Source: Ancistrus triradiatus (Eukaryota > Chordata > Actinopteri > Siluriformes > Loricariidae). From it: 64,000 bases of DNA. The position numbers were made by a program, and so were the translations under genes. The stretch is from assembly GCA_025084515.1 (NCBI GenBank), contig JAJAGP010000018.1:1019466-1083465 (forward strand), read 5' to 3'. Positions 33,366 through 40,602 of the stretch are shown here, piece after piece. The first letter of the stretch is position 1; each line of letters starts with the position of its first letter. Under the pieces are notes generated by a model. It made no database searches. It was given only the letters and a program-made list of their open reading frames with translations, and had not been told where the DNA came from.

Positions 33366-34016
33366 AACGTAGAAAATAAAATAAGGTTACATATGCATAT
33401 ATACACGTATATATGCAGATTTTTTCGTTAATTTATTATAAATAATATATTTTTTATTTACACTATTGCCTCATATGCTAGTTTTATATTTTCTATTCTT
33501 TTCATATATTCTCTTATATACACTTCAATATTATATTATTTCTAGTTCTTTAATCTACACATTTTATTTTTTTGTGCTCTCTCTGTTTATATTTACTTTG
33601 CTTCTGTTTATTACTATAAACATACGTATATATAAAATACGTAGACGTATATATTATATTTATACATACGTCTTTTCTTATTACAGCAATTTTTTGTATT
33701 GCTAACACACAGTGGTTATAACTTGAGATGGAAAGTTATCAATTAAAAGTATTTTGCATTAACGAGTGGGCATTTGTCCATTCATCCTCCACAACCGGAT
33801 CAATAATAGTGAATCATTAATTAATTCGTCCATATAACGGCAAGACAATAATTTCCTCGGACCCACTAAGCATCTCTACCAAGTTCATGACCAACTTCAG
33901 GTATAAATCACTGAAATCCATTTCAGTCGAAATCAGAAAACTGTTACTCACATGTCCTTTATGGGCAGATTTTTCCCTTCCACGATCCGGATGAACAGAG
34001 TGCTCCTCTTGGCCAT
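14..34016 (-). CDS. rasa4: rasa4 (CAPRI) Ras GTPase-activating protein, 15 of its exons, 3' part off the left edge
   Basis: RASA4 is a Ca2+-responsive Ras GTPase-activating protein that moves to the plasma membrane and switches Ras off. Fifteen minus-strand exons join in frame with GT/AG borders: 33952-34016, 26674-26730, 24551-24664, 24292-24353, 15890-16022, 14712-14793, 13649-13783, 12433-12524, 5238-5355, 3660-3813, 3511-3575, 2292-2404, 561-753, 321-458 and 14-158 (1666 nt, 555 codons plus one base). Domains in order: C2A (about residues 5-115; TGSSDPYC, DEDNLSRDD), C2B (about 135-245; GASDPF, DWDLVSRNDF), then RasGAP from about 265, with the arginine-finger segment NTLFRSNSLASK and the FLCLRFVSPAI motif. 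The family continues with a PH/BTK region, expected left of base 1. RASAL1 is the alternative; sequences such as VKKSCYPRWNE, GLHRVQTEAEV and the start MAKRS fit RASA4 better. Family match is from memory. Confidence 0.95.
321..458 (-). CDS. rasa4: rasa4 coding exon 14, FLR motif (residues 462-507)
   Basis: Encodes KVKFIAVTSFLCLRFVSPAI, the hallmark FLR...PAI segment that stabilises the finger loop in RasGAPs, then FHLREKHADARTSRTLLLLA. It is 46 codons, phase 0 on both sides. Confidence 0.97.
561..753 (-). CDS. rasa4: rasa4 coding exon 13 (residues 397-461)
   Basis: Encodes CAGLHRVQTEAEVIQQSSSL through FQQLYQRVQARFPQPEYR, the central helices of the GAP fold. It ends in phase 0 before GTAAGG. 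Confidence 0.96.
754..2291. other. rasa4 intron 12 with tRNA-like and TTAAG-rich repeats
   Basis: Two tRNA-like stretches are read on the minus strand, about 962-1045 (GTTAGAGCAG, then GGTTCGATTCC) and about 1440-1535 (GGTTCGTATCTC). They look like SINE heads, not genes. 1100-1240 carries the TTAAG-rich repeat type seen as a tandem array at 2.5 kb. Nothing is recognised in 1800-2291. Confidence 0.5.
2292..2404 (-). CDS. rasa4: rasa4 coding exon 12 (residues 360-396)
   Basis: Encodes VTGMQYLHRLLGPIINRIFE and then EKKYVELDPNKVELKEA in the RasGAP domain. The TAG acceptor and GTAAGG donor give phases that fit exons 11 and 13. Confidence 0.95.
2537..3262. repeat. tandem TTAAG-rich array, about four 170-190 bp units
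   Basis: Phrases such as AGGATTTTTCTTAAA, CTATTCTTCAAATAACTTCT, CTTTTCTTAAGAA and TATTCTTGAAAACATGATG recur in the same order in units starting near 2541, 2716, 2892 and 3082. The units are AT-rich and full of CTTAAG palindromes. Related single copies lie near 1100-1240, 42930-43110 and 59045-59510. Confidence 0.75.
3511..3575 (-). CDS. rasa4: rasa4 coding exon 11, arginine finger (residues 338-359)
   Basis: Encodes EPNTLFRSNSLASKSMESFL. The Arg of LFRSN sits where RasGAPs carry the catalytic arginine finger, so the protein should be catalytically competent on this point. Confidence 0.96.
3660..3813 (-). CDS. rasa4: rasa4 coding exon 10 (residues 287-337)
   Basis: Encodes the first RasGAP helices: DETTTSENRQEVATNLVKLF and GQGLVKEFLDALFKLEL. 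It ends with one base of a Thr codon completed in exon 11. Confidence 0.95.
4545..4898 (-). repeat. tRNA-derived SINE, long otophysan-type copy (family A)
   Basis: The right end has a tRNA-like head (minus strand GGTTCAGTCCC). The body has the familiar ACATGCATGTCTTTGG and GGGGGCAATTTAGAG phrases, and the tail is ATTCATTCATTC. Similar copies lie at 14305-14500, 28138-28468 and 52682-53107. I recall this type as abundant in catfish. Confidence 0.7.
4981..5003. repeat. (TG)n microsatellite
   Basis: Pure TG dinucleotide run of about 22 bp. Confidence 0.9.
5238..5355 (-). CDS. rasa4: rasa4 coding exon 9 (residues 247-286)
   Basis: Encodes GTLGSLRLQLRLRDETVLPS then NHYQPLTELL, the linker that opens the RasGAP region. 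The acceptor follows a poly-T tract. The end is phase 0 before GTGAGT. Confidence 0.94.
6210..6792. mobile_element. nonautonomous TIR DNA element, family B copy 1
   Basis: The left end CAGGTAGTCCCAAATTCATG is mirrored at the right, where the complement reads CAGGTACTCCCCATTTTACG. It has no coding capacity. It holds two copies of ACTACATTTCCCAGC (6348 and 6599). A second, inverted copy lies at 41723-42294. Confidence 0.7.
6805..7100. repeat. unclassified dispersed repeat, copy 1
   Basis: Shares CTAATTCATGTCTGAATGAC, GACACCTGCTG, AAAAGATACAAAG and AATAAAACACTATG in the same order with 53185-53430. It begins about 12 bp after the family B element. Confidence 0.65.
7101..8630. other. rasa4 intron 8 segment, nothing recognised
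   Basis: No exon-like open frame with splice sites and no clear repeat was recognised. The sequence is of ordinary AT content. Confidence 0.5.
8631..9080. mobile_element. Tc1-like element remnant with TIRs
   Basis: Starts CACTATATAGCCAAAAGTTT after a TA and ends CACAAACTTTTG...CCCTG before a TA. About 450 bp. The interior holds antisense debris of a Tc1-type transposase region (GAGGTCAAGATTCTGTTGAA and CCAGTCAAGTTCT). Confidence 0.75.
9081..11723. other. rasa4 intron 8 segment, mostly unique
   Basis: 9640-9850 is weakly SINE-like (GGGTTCGAACC with GTCCATCC). I recognise nothing in the rest. The 10.9-11.7 kb part is GC-richer but has no supported exon. Confidence 0.4.
11724..12412. mobile_element. 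hAT-type nonautonomous element with perfect 8 bp target duplication
   Basis: Ends are CAGTGTTGTGC and GCACAACACTG, flanked on both sides by CCCCCGAC (11716-11723 and 12413-12420). The 689 bp interior is rich in GAAC/GTTC inverted repeats and has no transposase. An 8 bp duplication and CA-starting ends are hAT hallmarks. It lies in rasa4 intron 8, beginning 12 nt after the exon 8 donor. Confidence 0.9.
12433..12524 (-). CDS. rasa4: rasa4 coding exon 8 (residues 217-246)
   Basis: Encodes VLFNINRLQSAQQEEGWFRL and a short linker ending SQY at the end of C2B. The donor GTGAGT is intact, but a transposon with an 8 bp target duplication begins only 12 nt into the intron. Confidence 0.94.
12525..13648. 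repeat. rasa4 intron 7 with a diverged local duplication
   Basis: GGATGG...GATTCATTCTC, GTT(A/G)CCGCCT, GGCTGACCAA and GGAAATCCAATAAAC occur in the same order at about 13090-13290 and 13310-13480. The two units have drifted by indels. No exon was found here. Confidence 0.55.
13649..13783 (-). CDS. rasa4: rasa4 coding exon 7 (residues 172-216)
   Basis: Encodes VVKKSCYPRWNESFEFEL through DWDLVSRNDFLGK, the core of C2B with its second calcium loop. It is exactly 45 codons, phase 0 to phase 0. One of the most family-specific exons in the window. Confidence 0.97.
14115..14500. repeat. SINE family A fragments, two orientations
   Basis: 14115-14240 reads like the tail of family A in minus orientation (CACTTGTCCTGATCAGG, CCCTAGACAGTCC). 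14305-14500 reads like a plus copy (GGTGGTGGGTTAGAG, TGTATGTTCTCCCTATGTCT). Confidence 0.5.
14712..14793 (-). CDS. rasa4: rasa4 coding exon 6 (residues 144-171)
   Basis: Encodes RDLAKKDRNGASDPFVRVRY and then NGKSHESA: the first calcium loop of C2B, with both Asp residues kept. It ends in phase 0. Confidence 0.95.
15358..15840 (+). mobile_element. internally deleted Tc1-type transposon remnant
   Basis: The plus strand has the transposase-like phrases GACTTCAACCCCATCCAGCA then CCTCTGGGATAAATTGGAATG, the DxNPIxHLWD region of Tc1-type transposases. An N-terminal part precedes them, with the middle missing. It lies within 50 nt of rasa4 exon 5. Confidence 0.65.
15890..16022 (-). CDS. rasa4: rasa4 coding exon 5 (residues 100-143)
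   Basis: Encodes the last C2A strands (WMNLTEIDPDEEVQGEIHLQ) and the start of C2B (LRCQVLEA). The acceptor is TGTGCAG and the donor GTAAGC. The intron before it is 8.3 kb and holds the RTE LINE. Confidence 0.95.
16117..16304. mobile_element. short Tc1-related MITE, 188 bp
   Basis: TA-flanked ends: CGCTATATAGCCATTATATA on the left and CACAAACTTTTGGACATATA then GTG on the right. It has no coding capacity. Confidence 0.6.
17430..18000. other. unique intronic block, candidate conserved noncoding element
   Basis: Repeat-free sequence with dense homeodomain-like TAAT/ATTA cores (GGATTGACAATTATTATAAT, TTTTAATTAATCTGG) and no exon structure. It stands out from the surrounding transposon debris. This is a visual judgement. 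Confidence 0.3.
18195..21328 (+). mobile_element. RTE-type non-LTR retrotransposon, near full length, broken
   Basis: About 3.1 kb. An apurinic-type endonuclease region comes first (RVATLNVGTMTG, CVQETKW, SGYAPQVG, GADFNGHFGEG, QVDYILCRRG), then reverse transcriptase (YGFMPRKSTMDAIF, FVDLEKAYDRVPRE, GLHQGS, and MMFADD with catalytic Asp pair at 20546-20551). The 3' end is a (GAA)n tail typical of the RTE group. It is dead: in-frame stops at 18850, 19288, 19348, 19756 and 20435, and frame changes between 19760 and 20087 and between 20720 and 21004. It sits in a TATG/TA-rich stretch, so a target duplication cannot be judged. The closest type I recall is the fish RTE-X/Expander group. Confidence 0.88.
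21435..21655 (+). repeat. dispersed repeat family C, copy 1
   Basis: Carries CTAAGCCGCCCAAGGAGGTT, CCTTGCCACTGTCACC and the end AAAAGCGCTATAGAAATAAA. Other copies lie at 32890-33115, 40395-40545 and (inverted) 46040-46175. Confidence 0.7.
21990..22290. other. unique GC-richer intronic block
   Basis: Open frames run through it (for example 21875-22285 plus) but show no family match or splice signals. It is more likely regulatory or neutral than coding. Confidence 0.25.
22790..23260. other. unique intronic block, candidate regulatory element
   Basis: Contains CGCTAATCAGACAGATGATT, CTCGATTAGTC, TGACTCAG and TATAAATACG among non-repetitive sequence. No exon was found. It looks like a possible enhancer. 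Confidence 0.25.
24292..24353 (-). CDS. rasa4: rasa4 coding exon 4 (residues 79-99)
   Basis: Encodes SRDDLIGKVSISKEALTAKP near the end of C2A. The two Asp residues complete the calcium-binding loop begun in exon 3. The donor is GTAAGG. Confidence 0.95.
24551..24664 (-). CDS. rasa4: rasa4 coding exon 3 (residues 41-78)
   Basis: Encodes the body of C2A, with TATVWKTLSPFWGEEYTVHL and the second Asp-rich loop VMDEDNL. It is 114 nt long with matching phases on both sides. Confidence 0.95.
24742..25375 (+). mobile_element. Tc1-like element with long TIRs, deleted transposase
   Basis: Ends are CAGTGGGGCAAAAAAGTATT and AATACTTTTTTGCCCCACTG, in roughly 190 bp inverted repeats. A TA precedes the left end; the right-hand TA has become CA. 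The middle keeps a plus-strand transposase scrap (GTGAAGCATGGTGGTGGAAA, GACAATGATCCCAAACA). It lies in rasa4 intron 2, about 80 bp before exon 3. Confidence 0.85.
26060..26640. other. unique intronic block beside exon 2, candidate conserved noncoding element
   Basis: Non-repetitive sequence with CCCATTATGACGTCGG (CRE-like TGACGTC), GATGAATCATGATTCACTTA and TATTAACC motifs. It ends about 30 bp from rasa4 exon 2. Function unknown. Confidence 0.3.
26674..26730 (-). CDS. rasa4: rasa4 coding exon 2 (residues 22-40)
   Basis: Encodes TGSSDPYCIVRIDNQAII, including the first calcium-binding loop of C2A (the Asp of SSDPYC). Acceptor TTGCAG and donor GTA are present, and phases 2 and 2 fit the neighbouring exons. 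A first intron of 7.2 kb separates it from exon 1. Confidence 0.95.
27343..27546 (+). repeat. tRNA-derived SINE, family D
   Basis: tRNA-like head with A-box-like TGGCCTAGCGG and B-box-like GGTTCAAGTCT, body CTTGAGCAAGACCCTTAACC, tail CTGGATAAGGGCGTCTGCTA then (ATGTAA)n. Copies: 36283-36497 (+), 45727-45875 (-), 52850-53016 (-), 56889-57083 (-). Confidence 0.85.
28138..28468 (+). repeat. SINE family A copy
   Basis: Plus-oriented: CGTGGGTAGTAGAGTTATCT head, GTTTGCATGTCCTCTCTG, CAGTCCAAAGACGTATGTC, and the tail ending in AAAATGAACGA. Confidence 0.75.
28550..29160 (-). mobile_element. half of a Tc1-like element (same family as 24742-25375)
   Basis: The right end is the intact TIR (AATACTTTTTTGCCCCACTG). 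Moving left on the minus strand there is a transposase start region, beginning with ATG near 28801 and containing stops, until the copy breaks off near 28550. The other TIR is absent. Confidence 0.75.
29690..30230. other. unique intronic block in rasa4 intron 1, candidate regulatory element
   Basis: Contains CCTAATCAGCATAATTACAG and other homeodomain-like cores in repeat-free sequence. No exon was found. Confidence 0.25.
30385..31160. mobile_element. nonautonomous DNA element with GGGGC ends
   Basis: The left end GGGGCTGCATTCATAAAGAG and right end CGAATATGGCCCC are imperfect inverted repeats. The interior is rich in TTAGGAG and CTTAAG phrases with no intact gene. It resembles Harbinger-like nonautonomous elements, but I see no 3 bp target duplication. 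Confidence 0.55.
31161..32880. other. rasa4 intron 1 segment, nothing recognised
   Basis: Ordinary, increasingly AT-rich sequence without supported exons or clear repeats. Confidence 0.45.
32890..33186. repeat. family C repeat ending in a near-perfect inverted repeat
   Basis: A plus-oriented family C copy (CCACTGTCGCCCAAGGCTTG) is followed at once by an inverted copy of its own end. Arms 33052-33112 and 33126-33186 match with two differences and a 13 bp spacer. Confidence 0.85.
33299..33366. repeat. compound (TA)n(CA)n(TA)n microsatellite
   Basis: A CA run at 33319-33350 between TA runs, followed by about 300 bp of very AT-rich sequence. Confidence 0.9.
33952..34016 (-). CDS. rasa4: rasa4 coding exon 1 (start codon, residues 1-21)
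   Basis: Starts MAKRSTLFIRIVEGKNLPIK, the first strand of the C2A domain, and ends with two bases of an Ile codon before GTGAGT. The ATG is chosen because MAKRS is the conserved RASA4 N-terminus. Its -3 base is C and +4 is G, a middling start context. An upstream 15-codon reading frame stops three bases before it. Confidence 0.93.
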
Positions 34017-34019
34017 CTG

Positions 34020-34067
34020 TCACGCTCTCGCTACACAAACAGCAGCGAATGGAAATATTCTACACAT
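34020..34067 (-). promoter_or_regulatory. upstream reading frame in the rasa4 leader
   Basis: A 15-codon frame begins with ATG at 34067 (G at -3) and ends in TGA at 34022-34020, three bases before the rasa4 start codon. If this stretch is in the transcript, the frame could lower initiation at the main ATG. The transcript start is not known. Confidence 0.35.
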
Positions 34068-34143
34068 GGCAAACGAATGTACACACACGCACACGCTCTC
34101 ACACACACACTTTTCACTGATCACTGAACCGGACCCATACACA

Positions 34144-34155
34144 CTTATAAATATA
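34144..34155 (-). promoter_or_regulatory. TATA-like element upstream of rasa4
   Basis: On the minus strand this reads ATATTTATAAG, about 130 nt before the rasa4 start codon. It is AT-rich by chance in many places nearby, so it is only a candidate. Confidence 0.25.
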
Positions 34156-34719
34156 CGTTGAACCCAAAGGCGCGTCCAGAGCGTGTGGGAGCCGTCAGAG
34201 AGCTGGGTTGCCAGATTGGTTGGTTAGTAACATTTCAAATTGGACAGCTTACGTGTAATGCTCATGCTCAGTGCTAACGTTAAAAATCACTCTGCTCTAA
34301 TACATCGCTGCCTGTGCCAACATATTCTAACAAGCCCTCTTCTTTAGCAGATCAGACAGGATTGCGTGTGGACCGTTTTCCACCAATCGGGCAATCCCCC
34401 AAGGAGGGCGTGTCCGGATTGCATATATTGCTGTTATCCAAAACACTTGAATCCTCCCAATAAACAATCACAACTGTTGTAAAGAATGAGAGTATGAAAA
34501 ATAATTAGCTACAAACCAGGATTTAGGCCCATTGGTGTGTTCCCGGAGGAGCCCGATGCTTGGGGGGATTATCCCGGAGATGGACTGGTACCCCATCCAG
34601 GTTACACTTCCACCTGCATGGGTTAGACTCTGGACCCATCCCGGTGACCTTGTCCAGGTTCATTTCCTTTCTGGTCCAAGCTGGTTCATACTGGTACATG
34701 ATTGTCTGTGCTGATTTAG

Positions 34720-36840
34720 AATTCACAGACTTGTTGGTGACCATGATACTCACCACACCAGCATGACATACTAGCATTCCATGCTGGCAGTACCCACCTT
34801 ATAGCACCCTAAGCTGGTGACCAGTATGCAGTATACTCACCAAGCCAGCACCCCATACTGAAGGGTGTTATTCCTCCACAACTGCACTCCATGCTTGTGA
34901 CCATCAAACCCACTAAGGCAGTGTCACATATTGGAGACCAGCATCCCATACTATAGACCATCACACCCAACATAGCAGAGTTTCATGCTGGTGGTCACCA
35001 TATGCACCTCATAGCCTCCCATGCTGGTGAGTAGTGTACCCACCATCATACCCACCAATCCAGCAACTCATACTGATAATCATCCCACCAATCAAGCATC
35101 CCATACTGATGATCATCCTACCAATCCAGCACCCCATACTGATGACCATCCCACCAATTCAGCACCTCATACTGATGATCATCCCATTATAACAGCACCC
35201 CATGCCTATGACCATCTTACCTACCAAGCCATAGTCACATATTGGACCATCATATCCAACATACCAGCGTTCCATGCGGGTGGTCACCATGCCCATCATG
35301 TAACGTCCCATAACCAAACTAGCAAACTAGCACCCCCTACTGATGACCATCCCATTATAACACCACCCCATGCCTGGCCACCATATTCACCATAGAGCAT
35401 CCCATGCCGGTGACCAGTATACTCATCATACTGAAGACCTTTCCAACATGCATTCTATGCTTGTGACCATCATAATCACCACACTAATCACCCACCATCC
35501 TACCAACCAAACTATCACCCCATACTGATGACCATTGTACCCACCACACCAGCATCACATACTGGAGAACAGCAATACGCATTACACCTGCCACAACAGG
35601 ATCACAAACCAGTGTTCCATGCTGGTGGTCACCATACTCACCATATGGCATCCTATGCTGGTGCCTAGTATACCCACCGTCATACCCATCAAATCAGCTC
35701 CCATACTGAAGACCATTCCATCATAACAGCACTTCATGCTTGTGACAGTTGTACCCTCCAAACCAGCATCACATATACGGAGACCAGCATCACATACTAA
35801 AGACCATCATATCCAACATAGGTTCAATCCTATGAATCCTATGACCACTGGTTCAATAGCAGTGATCAGCATACCCACCATATAGCAACCAGCACCCAAT
35901 ACTGATGACTCCCCATCATAAAAGCACCCCATGCTTGTGACCATCATTCCTACCAAGCAAGCATCACATACTGGAAAGCAGCACTACCCATCAGTCAACA
36001 GTCAGACCAATGTTCCATGGTAGTGGTCACCATACCCACCTTATAGCATCCTATGCTGGTAACCAGTATACCCACCATCATACCCACCAATCCAACACCC
36101 CATACTGATGACTATCCCACTATAACAGCACATTTTGCTAGTGACCATCATACCTACCAAGCCATGGTCACATATTTGAGACCAGCATCCCATAGTAAAG
36201 ACCTTCATATCCAACATACCAGAGCTCCATGCTGGTGGTCCCCATGCTGGAGGGCAGGAATGTCCATCAAGTGGCATACCAGTGACTGCGACTGTGGTGG
36301 CTCAGTGGTTAAGGTACTGTAAAACTGTGAAACAGGAGTTCCAGCGGTCAACTCACATCTCTTCAAGTTTCCACTGTTGGGTCCTTGAGCAAAACCCTTA
36401 ACCCTCAATTGCTTGGATTGTAAGACTGTATCAGTTGTAAGTACCTCTGGATAAGGATAATGTATGCTAAATGACTCAATGCCATGTAAATGTAAATACG
36501 ACCCACCACTTCAGCATCCTATACTGATGACCATCCCACCATAACAGCACCACTTGCTTCTGATGTTGCTGATCTCCATACCCACTAAAACATTGAGAAA
36601 ACCAGCATCCTGCTGGCAGCCAGCAGCCCCACTTCATGGCATCTCATACTGGTGACCACAGTACCCACCACACCATGGCATCACGTCTGACAAGTCCAGC
36701 ATCCTATGCTGGTGGCAAACATATCAACCTAACCAGCATCCCATCCTAGCACCCACCCACTAGCACCTACCTCATATTAGTGATGATCGTACCCACCATA
36801 CCAAAATCACATACTGTAAAACAGGTCCTATCACCATGGT
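34720..36840. repeat. degenerate minisatellite upstream of rasa4
   Basis: Built from variants of CATACTGATGACCATCCCAC and ACCAGCATCCCATGCTGGTG. Around 35060-35200 the period is a clean 33 bp; elsewhere it is irregular. A family D SINE interrupts it at 36283-36497. Confidence 0.8.
36283..36497 (+). repeat. SINE family D copy inside the minisatellite
   Basis: Begins TGACTGCGACTGTGGTGGCT and ends CCATGTAAATGTAAAT, with the same body as 27343-27546. Confidence 0.8.
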
Positions 36841-38655
36841 AACCACAGCAAACACCAAGTCCTTACATTCAGGCAGATAATGCAAGCCCCAGCCTGGATT
36901 CGAACCCAGGCCTTCTTGAACTGCTGCTCTCACCAGCTAGACCTGAGCCACTGGAGCTGCTGGCTGCTTGGCCTCAGTGGTATCATATTACAGTACGGGA
37001 AGAACCATGTTGTTGCAAGAGCTCTGCAAAATGGAACCGAAACACTTGAAGTACAGACAAACAAAAGCTCGGTTTGCTGTTAAAGCCTTAATCAGCACAA
37101 CCATATGGCTGCTGTGAAAGATAAAGCCGACTATCAGGGGGAAATAAACAGAAATGAAAATGTCACGTTCGCTTTCAGATGTGAAAAAAGAGTGGCAAGC
37201 ATTCAAGTACACTGCCGTTGTAACAGACAGACTCTGGAGGAGCGGTTATAAAAAATAAAATAAAAAATTCAGACATATTATCATAGAGGCTTTTTAAGAG
37301 GTAAGCCTTGACTGTGACGAGAAGGAGGGATGAATCATACTTTGCTGGCAGCAAAGGGGTTTCCCAAGGACTCTGGAGAAAAAAAATAGTGCACTTTTAA
37401 TGGTCGTCCAGGCAGATCGTCCTTGGGTCCACCAACCCAGTGGCATCAGAGATGCCTTCGGAAGCACCTCTACAAACATTTGAGCTGCTCAGGTGCTCCT
37501 TTGTGGATCTGCTTTAAATTAAGAAGTTCCTTTCATGAGAATGAGTAACACTCGAGACAGAGGACGTTGTGTCTGCGTGTGGGCTCAGGGTGACTCACTG
37601 TTTTCATGAACAAGTCCCAAACCTATAGAACGGTCACCAGGAGTCGCGACGCCAGGGTATGTGGGATTTCTGTGACTCATCGGTCTATCAGATGAAATCA
37701 GGGATGGAAAAAGTGGCCCTTCAGTTGGCACGCTGAAAGTCGAGAAGTAAACGTATGTAATAAAACATTTCAAAGCCCAGCCAGGAGATTTCAAGAAAGT
37801 CATCACGGTCATTAAGTTGACGTTGACGCAGTCACAGGCCGTACCAGACAAGTTCAAAGTCCCATACGTTGCTTGTAACCCAAGCTAGGTTCCACATTAA
37901 CGTGTGGTTAGATACTTTGCACATGATGTTTTACTTTAAATAATATGAATTAAAAACCAATATGAAAACATTTAGTACAGTGCTGTATTCTAGGATCCAG
38001 TAATTCGTGTTGGGGGCAGCTTTTCTTAGATACTGATGGGGGGGCTCCAAGGAAAAAAGGCTGGGAACCACTGGTATACCATATACAAAGGATTAAGTGC
38101 CATCTGCCTGAAACAGCACTTCTTGAGGATCCAGGTTCGAACCCTGAGCAAGGCTCGACACCCTGACCGAGATAATCGTGGGTAAAATAAGATTCTTTGG
38201 GCAAGGTCAGGCATCACATGACAGGAAGAAATGACTAACTGTGTCTGTGGGAGTCCAGTGAGGAAAGAAACCCCTAGTTCTGCAATGGTGACCCCAACCC
38301 AGTCCTGTGATGGAGTGGCGTCCCATCGCTTACCACATGTTCTCCAGCATCCACATCCCACCCCACAAAAAACATATAAAAATAAATAAAATACACGAGA
38401 ATGGACAACCTAAATGAAACCTGTAACAACATATTAATATGGAGGTGTTCATATGGATTTGGATCACCCTTTCCCTCAAGAACAGCTTTAATCCTTCTTG
38501 GAATGCAGGACTATTCTCCACTCACAACTCAACAATAGCCAAAGGGGAGTAAAGGCTATGCTGTCTGGTCTGAATGGACAGAAATGGTAATTGTGGTACA
38601 AGTCACGGAAATGTTTAAAGCTTGGTCACGGGAGGAGTGTCACAGCACACAGTGT

Positions 38656-38669
38656 AGCGCCCCCTGCTG
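38656..38669 (-). promoter_or_regulatory. CTCF-like site between rasa4 and the uroplakin gene
   Basis: The minus strand reads CAGCAGGGGGCGCT, very close to the CTCF consensus. It lies in the 7 kb spacer separating the rasa4 5' end from the uroplakin 3' end. Confidence 0.5.
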
Positions 38670-40394
38670 TGTATGGGACTGCATAGTAACAGACCAAGCC
38701 TTATTGGTGCCTCTTAAGGTCAACCTACATGGTTAATGGTGCTGATATGCAGTACAGCTTTCTCACAGGTCGCCTCACAATGATTTTATCATCCATATAG
38801 CCACCGGTTTTCTGACTGAATTTGTCCCCAAACCACTTGGGTAAATAGCACAGAGTTGTCCTGTAAAGCCTGAAATACCTTTTTTGTTCCACCTGTACCT
38901 CATAAGCATTGCATTAAAAGTTTATCCTTCCATTGGTGGCGTTTGTCTCATCTTAAACAATGAAAAACATCATTTGTAATCATTTCGATTTCATTATTTT
39001 AAGACAGTGTTTATAGACTTTCAAGTAAAGACTGAATGATGCTACTAAGCGTAGATAGAACTTAAATATTAATCACTTTATAAATATTACTAGTTTGTGT
39101 GTCAATAATGAAGTGTTGCCGTAATGCTTTTCACTTTTTTCAGAAACAAAATATGCTAGGTTATAGGTTTGCTAGCACTAGGCAACAGCTAGTATAAGAT
39201 GCACTTTAAATAAATATAAATAAAGTGAAGGTTTCAGTTTTGTGTGTAGAAAAGTGAACGGTAATGACGTTGAATAAACGATTAGGAGGAATAAATGATA
39301 TTTAATTATTCACATTTCCAGACATCACAAATGGCGCTCGTTTCTATGGTTACTACATAAACATGTATGACCTACAAATACAGAGATTGTAGGCTTTTCT
39401 TGTAATGTTGGATAAAGATTATATTTAGTTCAAAAATACGCAAAGGTTGAACAAAATGATTAAGTTATTGTAAAAACACAGTTTTTTGTAACGTATTGCT
39501 CACTTTGTATTAATTTATTGGAGCAGAGACGTTTTCAAGTGGGTTGGGGACAAGACCAATGTGAAAATGGAAATTATAAATATTTGAGCGCATAGGTTTT
39601 TGGGTGATGAACTAATTAAATAAATATTTTAATACCCAAGCTATCTATTTTGTAATAAATGAGTAATCGTGAATTTATAACTTGGGGACGTAACGTGTGG
39701 AGAGCGAACAGCTCCACCTGGTGATCAACACGATCCACTTACAGTTTACATACTTGCGGTTGAAAGCTTTATTTGCGATTTATTTGAGGTCAAAATCGAA
39801 AGAACAGCATTCATTTACGCACTTGGTCAAAAATACTGAATTATTATAGACCTACATCGAAGAAGTGAAGCAGAGACAACAAAAACAGATGATATATACA
39901 CCACATTATTTCATAAATAATTCATATATTCGTACTCCGTACACCCGCTGTACCGTACCCACTCCCTTCGACACTGTAACAGCAATTATTTCGTTGTAGT
40001 CGGTTATAAAACTCAGCAAAAGACGCTTGTTTTTATTTAAAGGCGTAGCTCGATCTAAACAACAAATGAAAGACGTTAATGTTCAAAGTTATAACCTATT
40101 CATTGCCACAATAACGTTTTAGATTTAAACAATCAAAGCATTTTCCTTATAAAGCCACACTACACTGTCGGGTATGGCTGGCTGCTAATACTGTATGTTA
40201 ACATAGTATCTACCATAGTATAACAGTATCTATCGAGTCTCGAATTGCATATCATAGTGTCATGATTTACTAAATATAATGCACTTTTAATGTTTTGACT
40301 ACCTTTCTGACACACTATAGCACTTTTGGCATGTGGTTTGAGACTACTTCTGTTAGCCAGGCTACCTGCTAACAAGCTAGTTCTGCGTAACTCA

Positions 40395-40545
40395 GGGAGT
40401 TTTTCCTTGCCACTGTCACCCTAAGCTTGCTCAATTTGGGATTGGACGTAGTTATTAGGAGATAATCTAAACTTGTAAAGTTGCTTCGAGACAATGCTCC
40501 ATTGTAAAAAGCGCTATATAAATAGATCTGACTTGACTTGACTTA
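40395..40545 (+). repeat. family C repeat copy
   Basis: CAGGGAGTTTTTCCTTGCCA through AAAAGCGCTATATAAATAGA. Confidence 0.75.
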
Positions 40546-40596
40546 AGTAGAGCAAACGAGTGAGCCTTTATGACTAACATCCTGTTTTCCTCGCAA

Positions 40597-40602
40597 TTTA
40601 TT
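40597..40602 (-). terminator. candidate poly(A) signal of the uroplakin gene
   Basis: AATAAA on the minus strand, about 430 nt past the stop codon and the first canonical signal noticed there. Confidence 0.4.

Noticed and set aside
35021..35395. Plus-strand open frame with 11-residue repeats rich in His, Asp and Pro
   Set aside because: A by-product of the 33 bp minisatellite period. No start context, splice site or family match.
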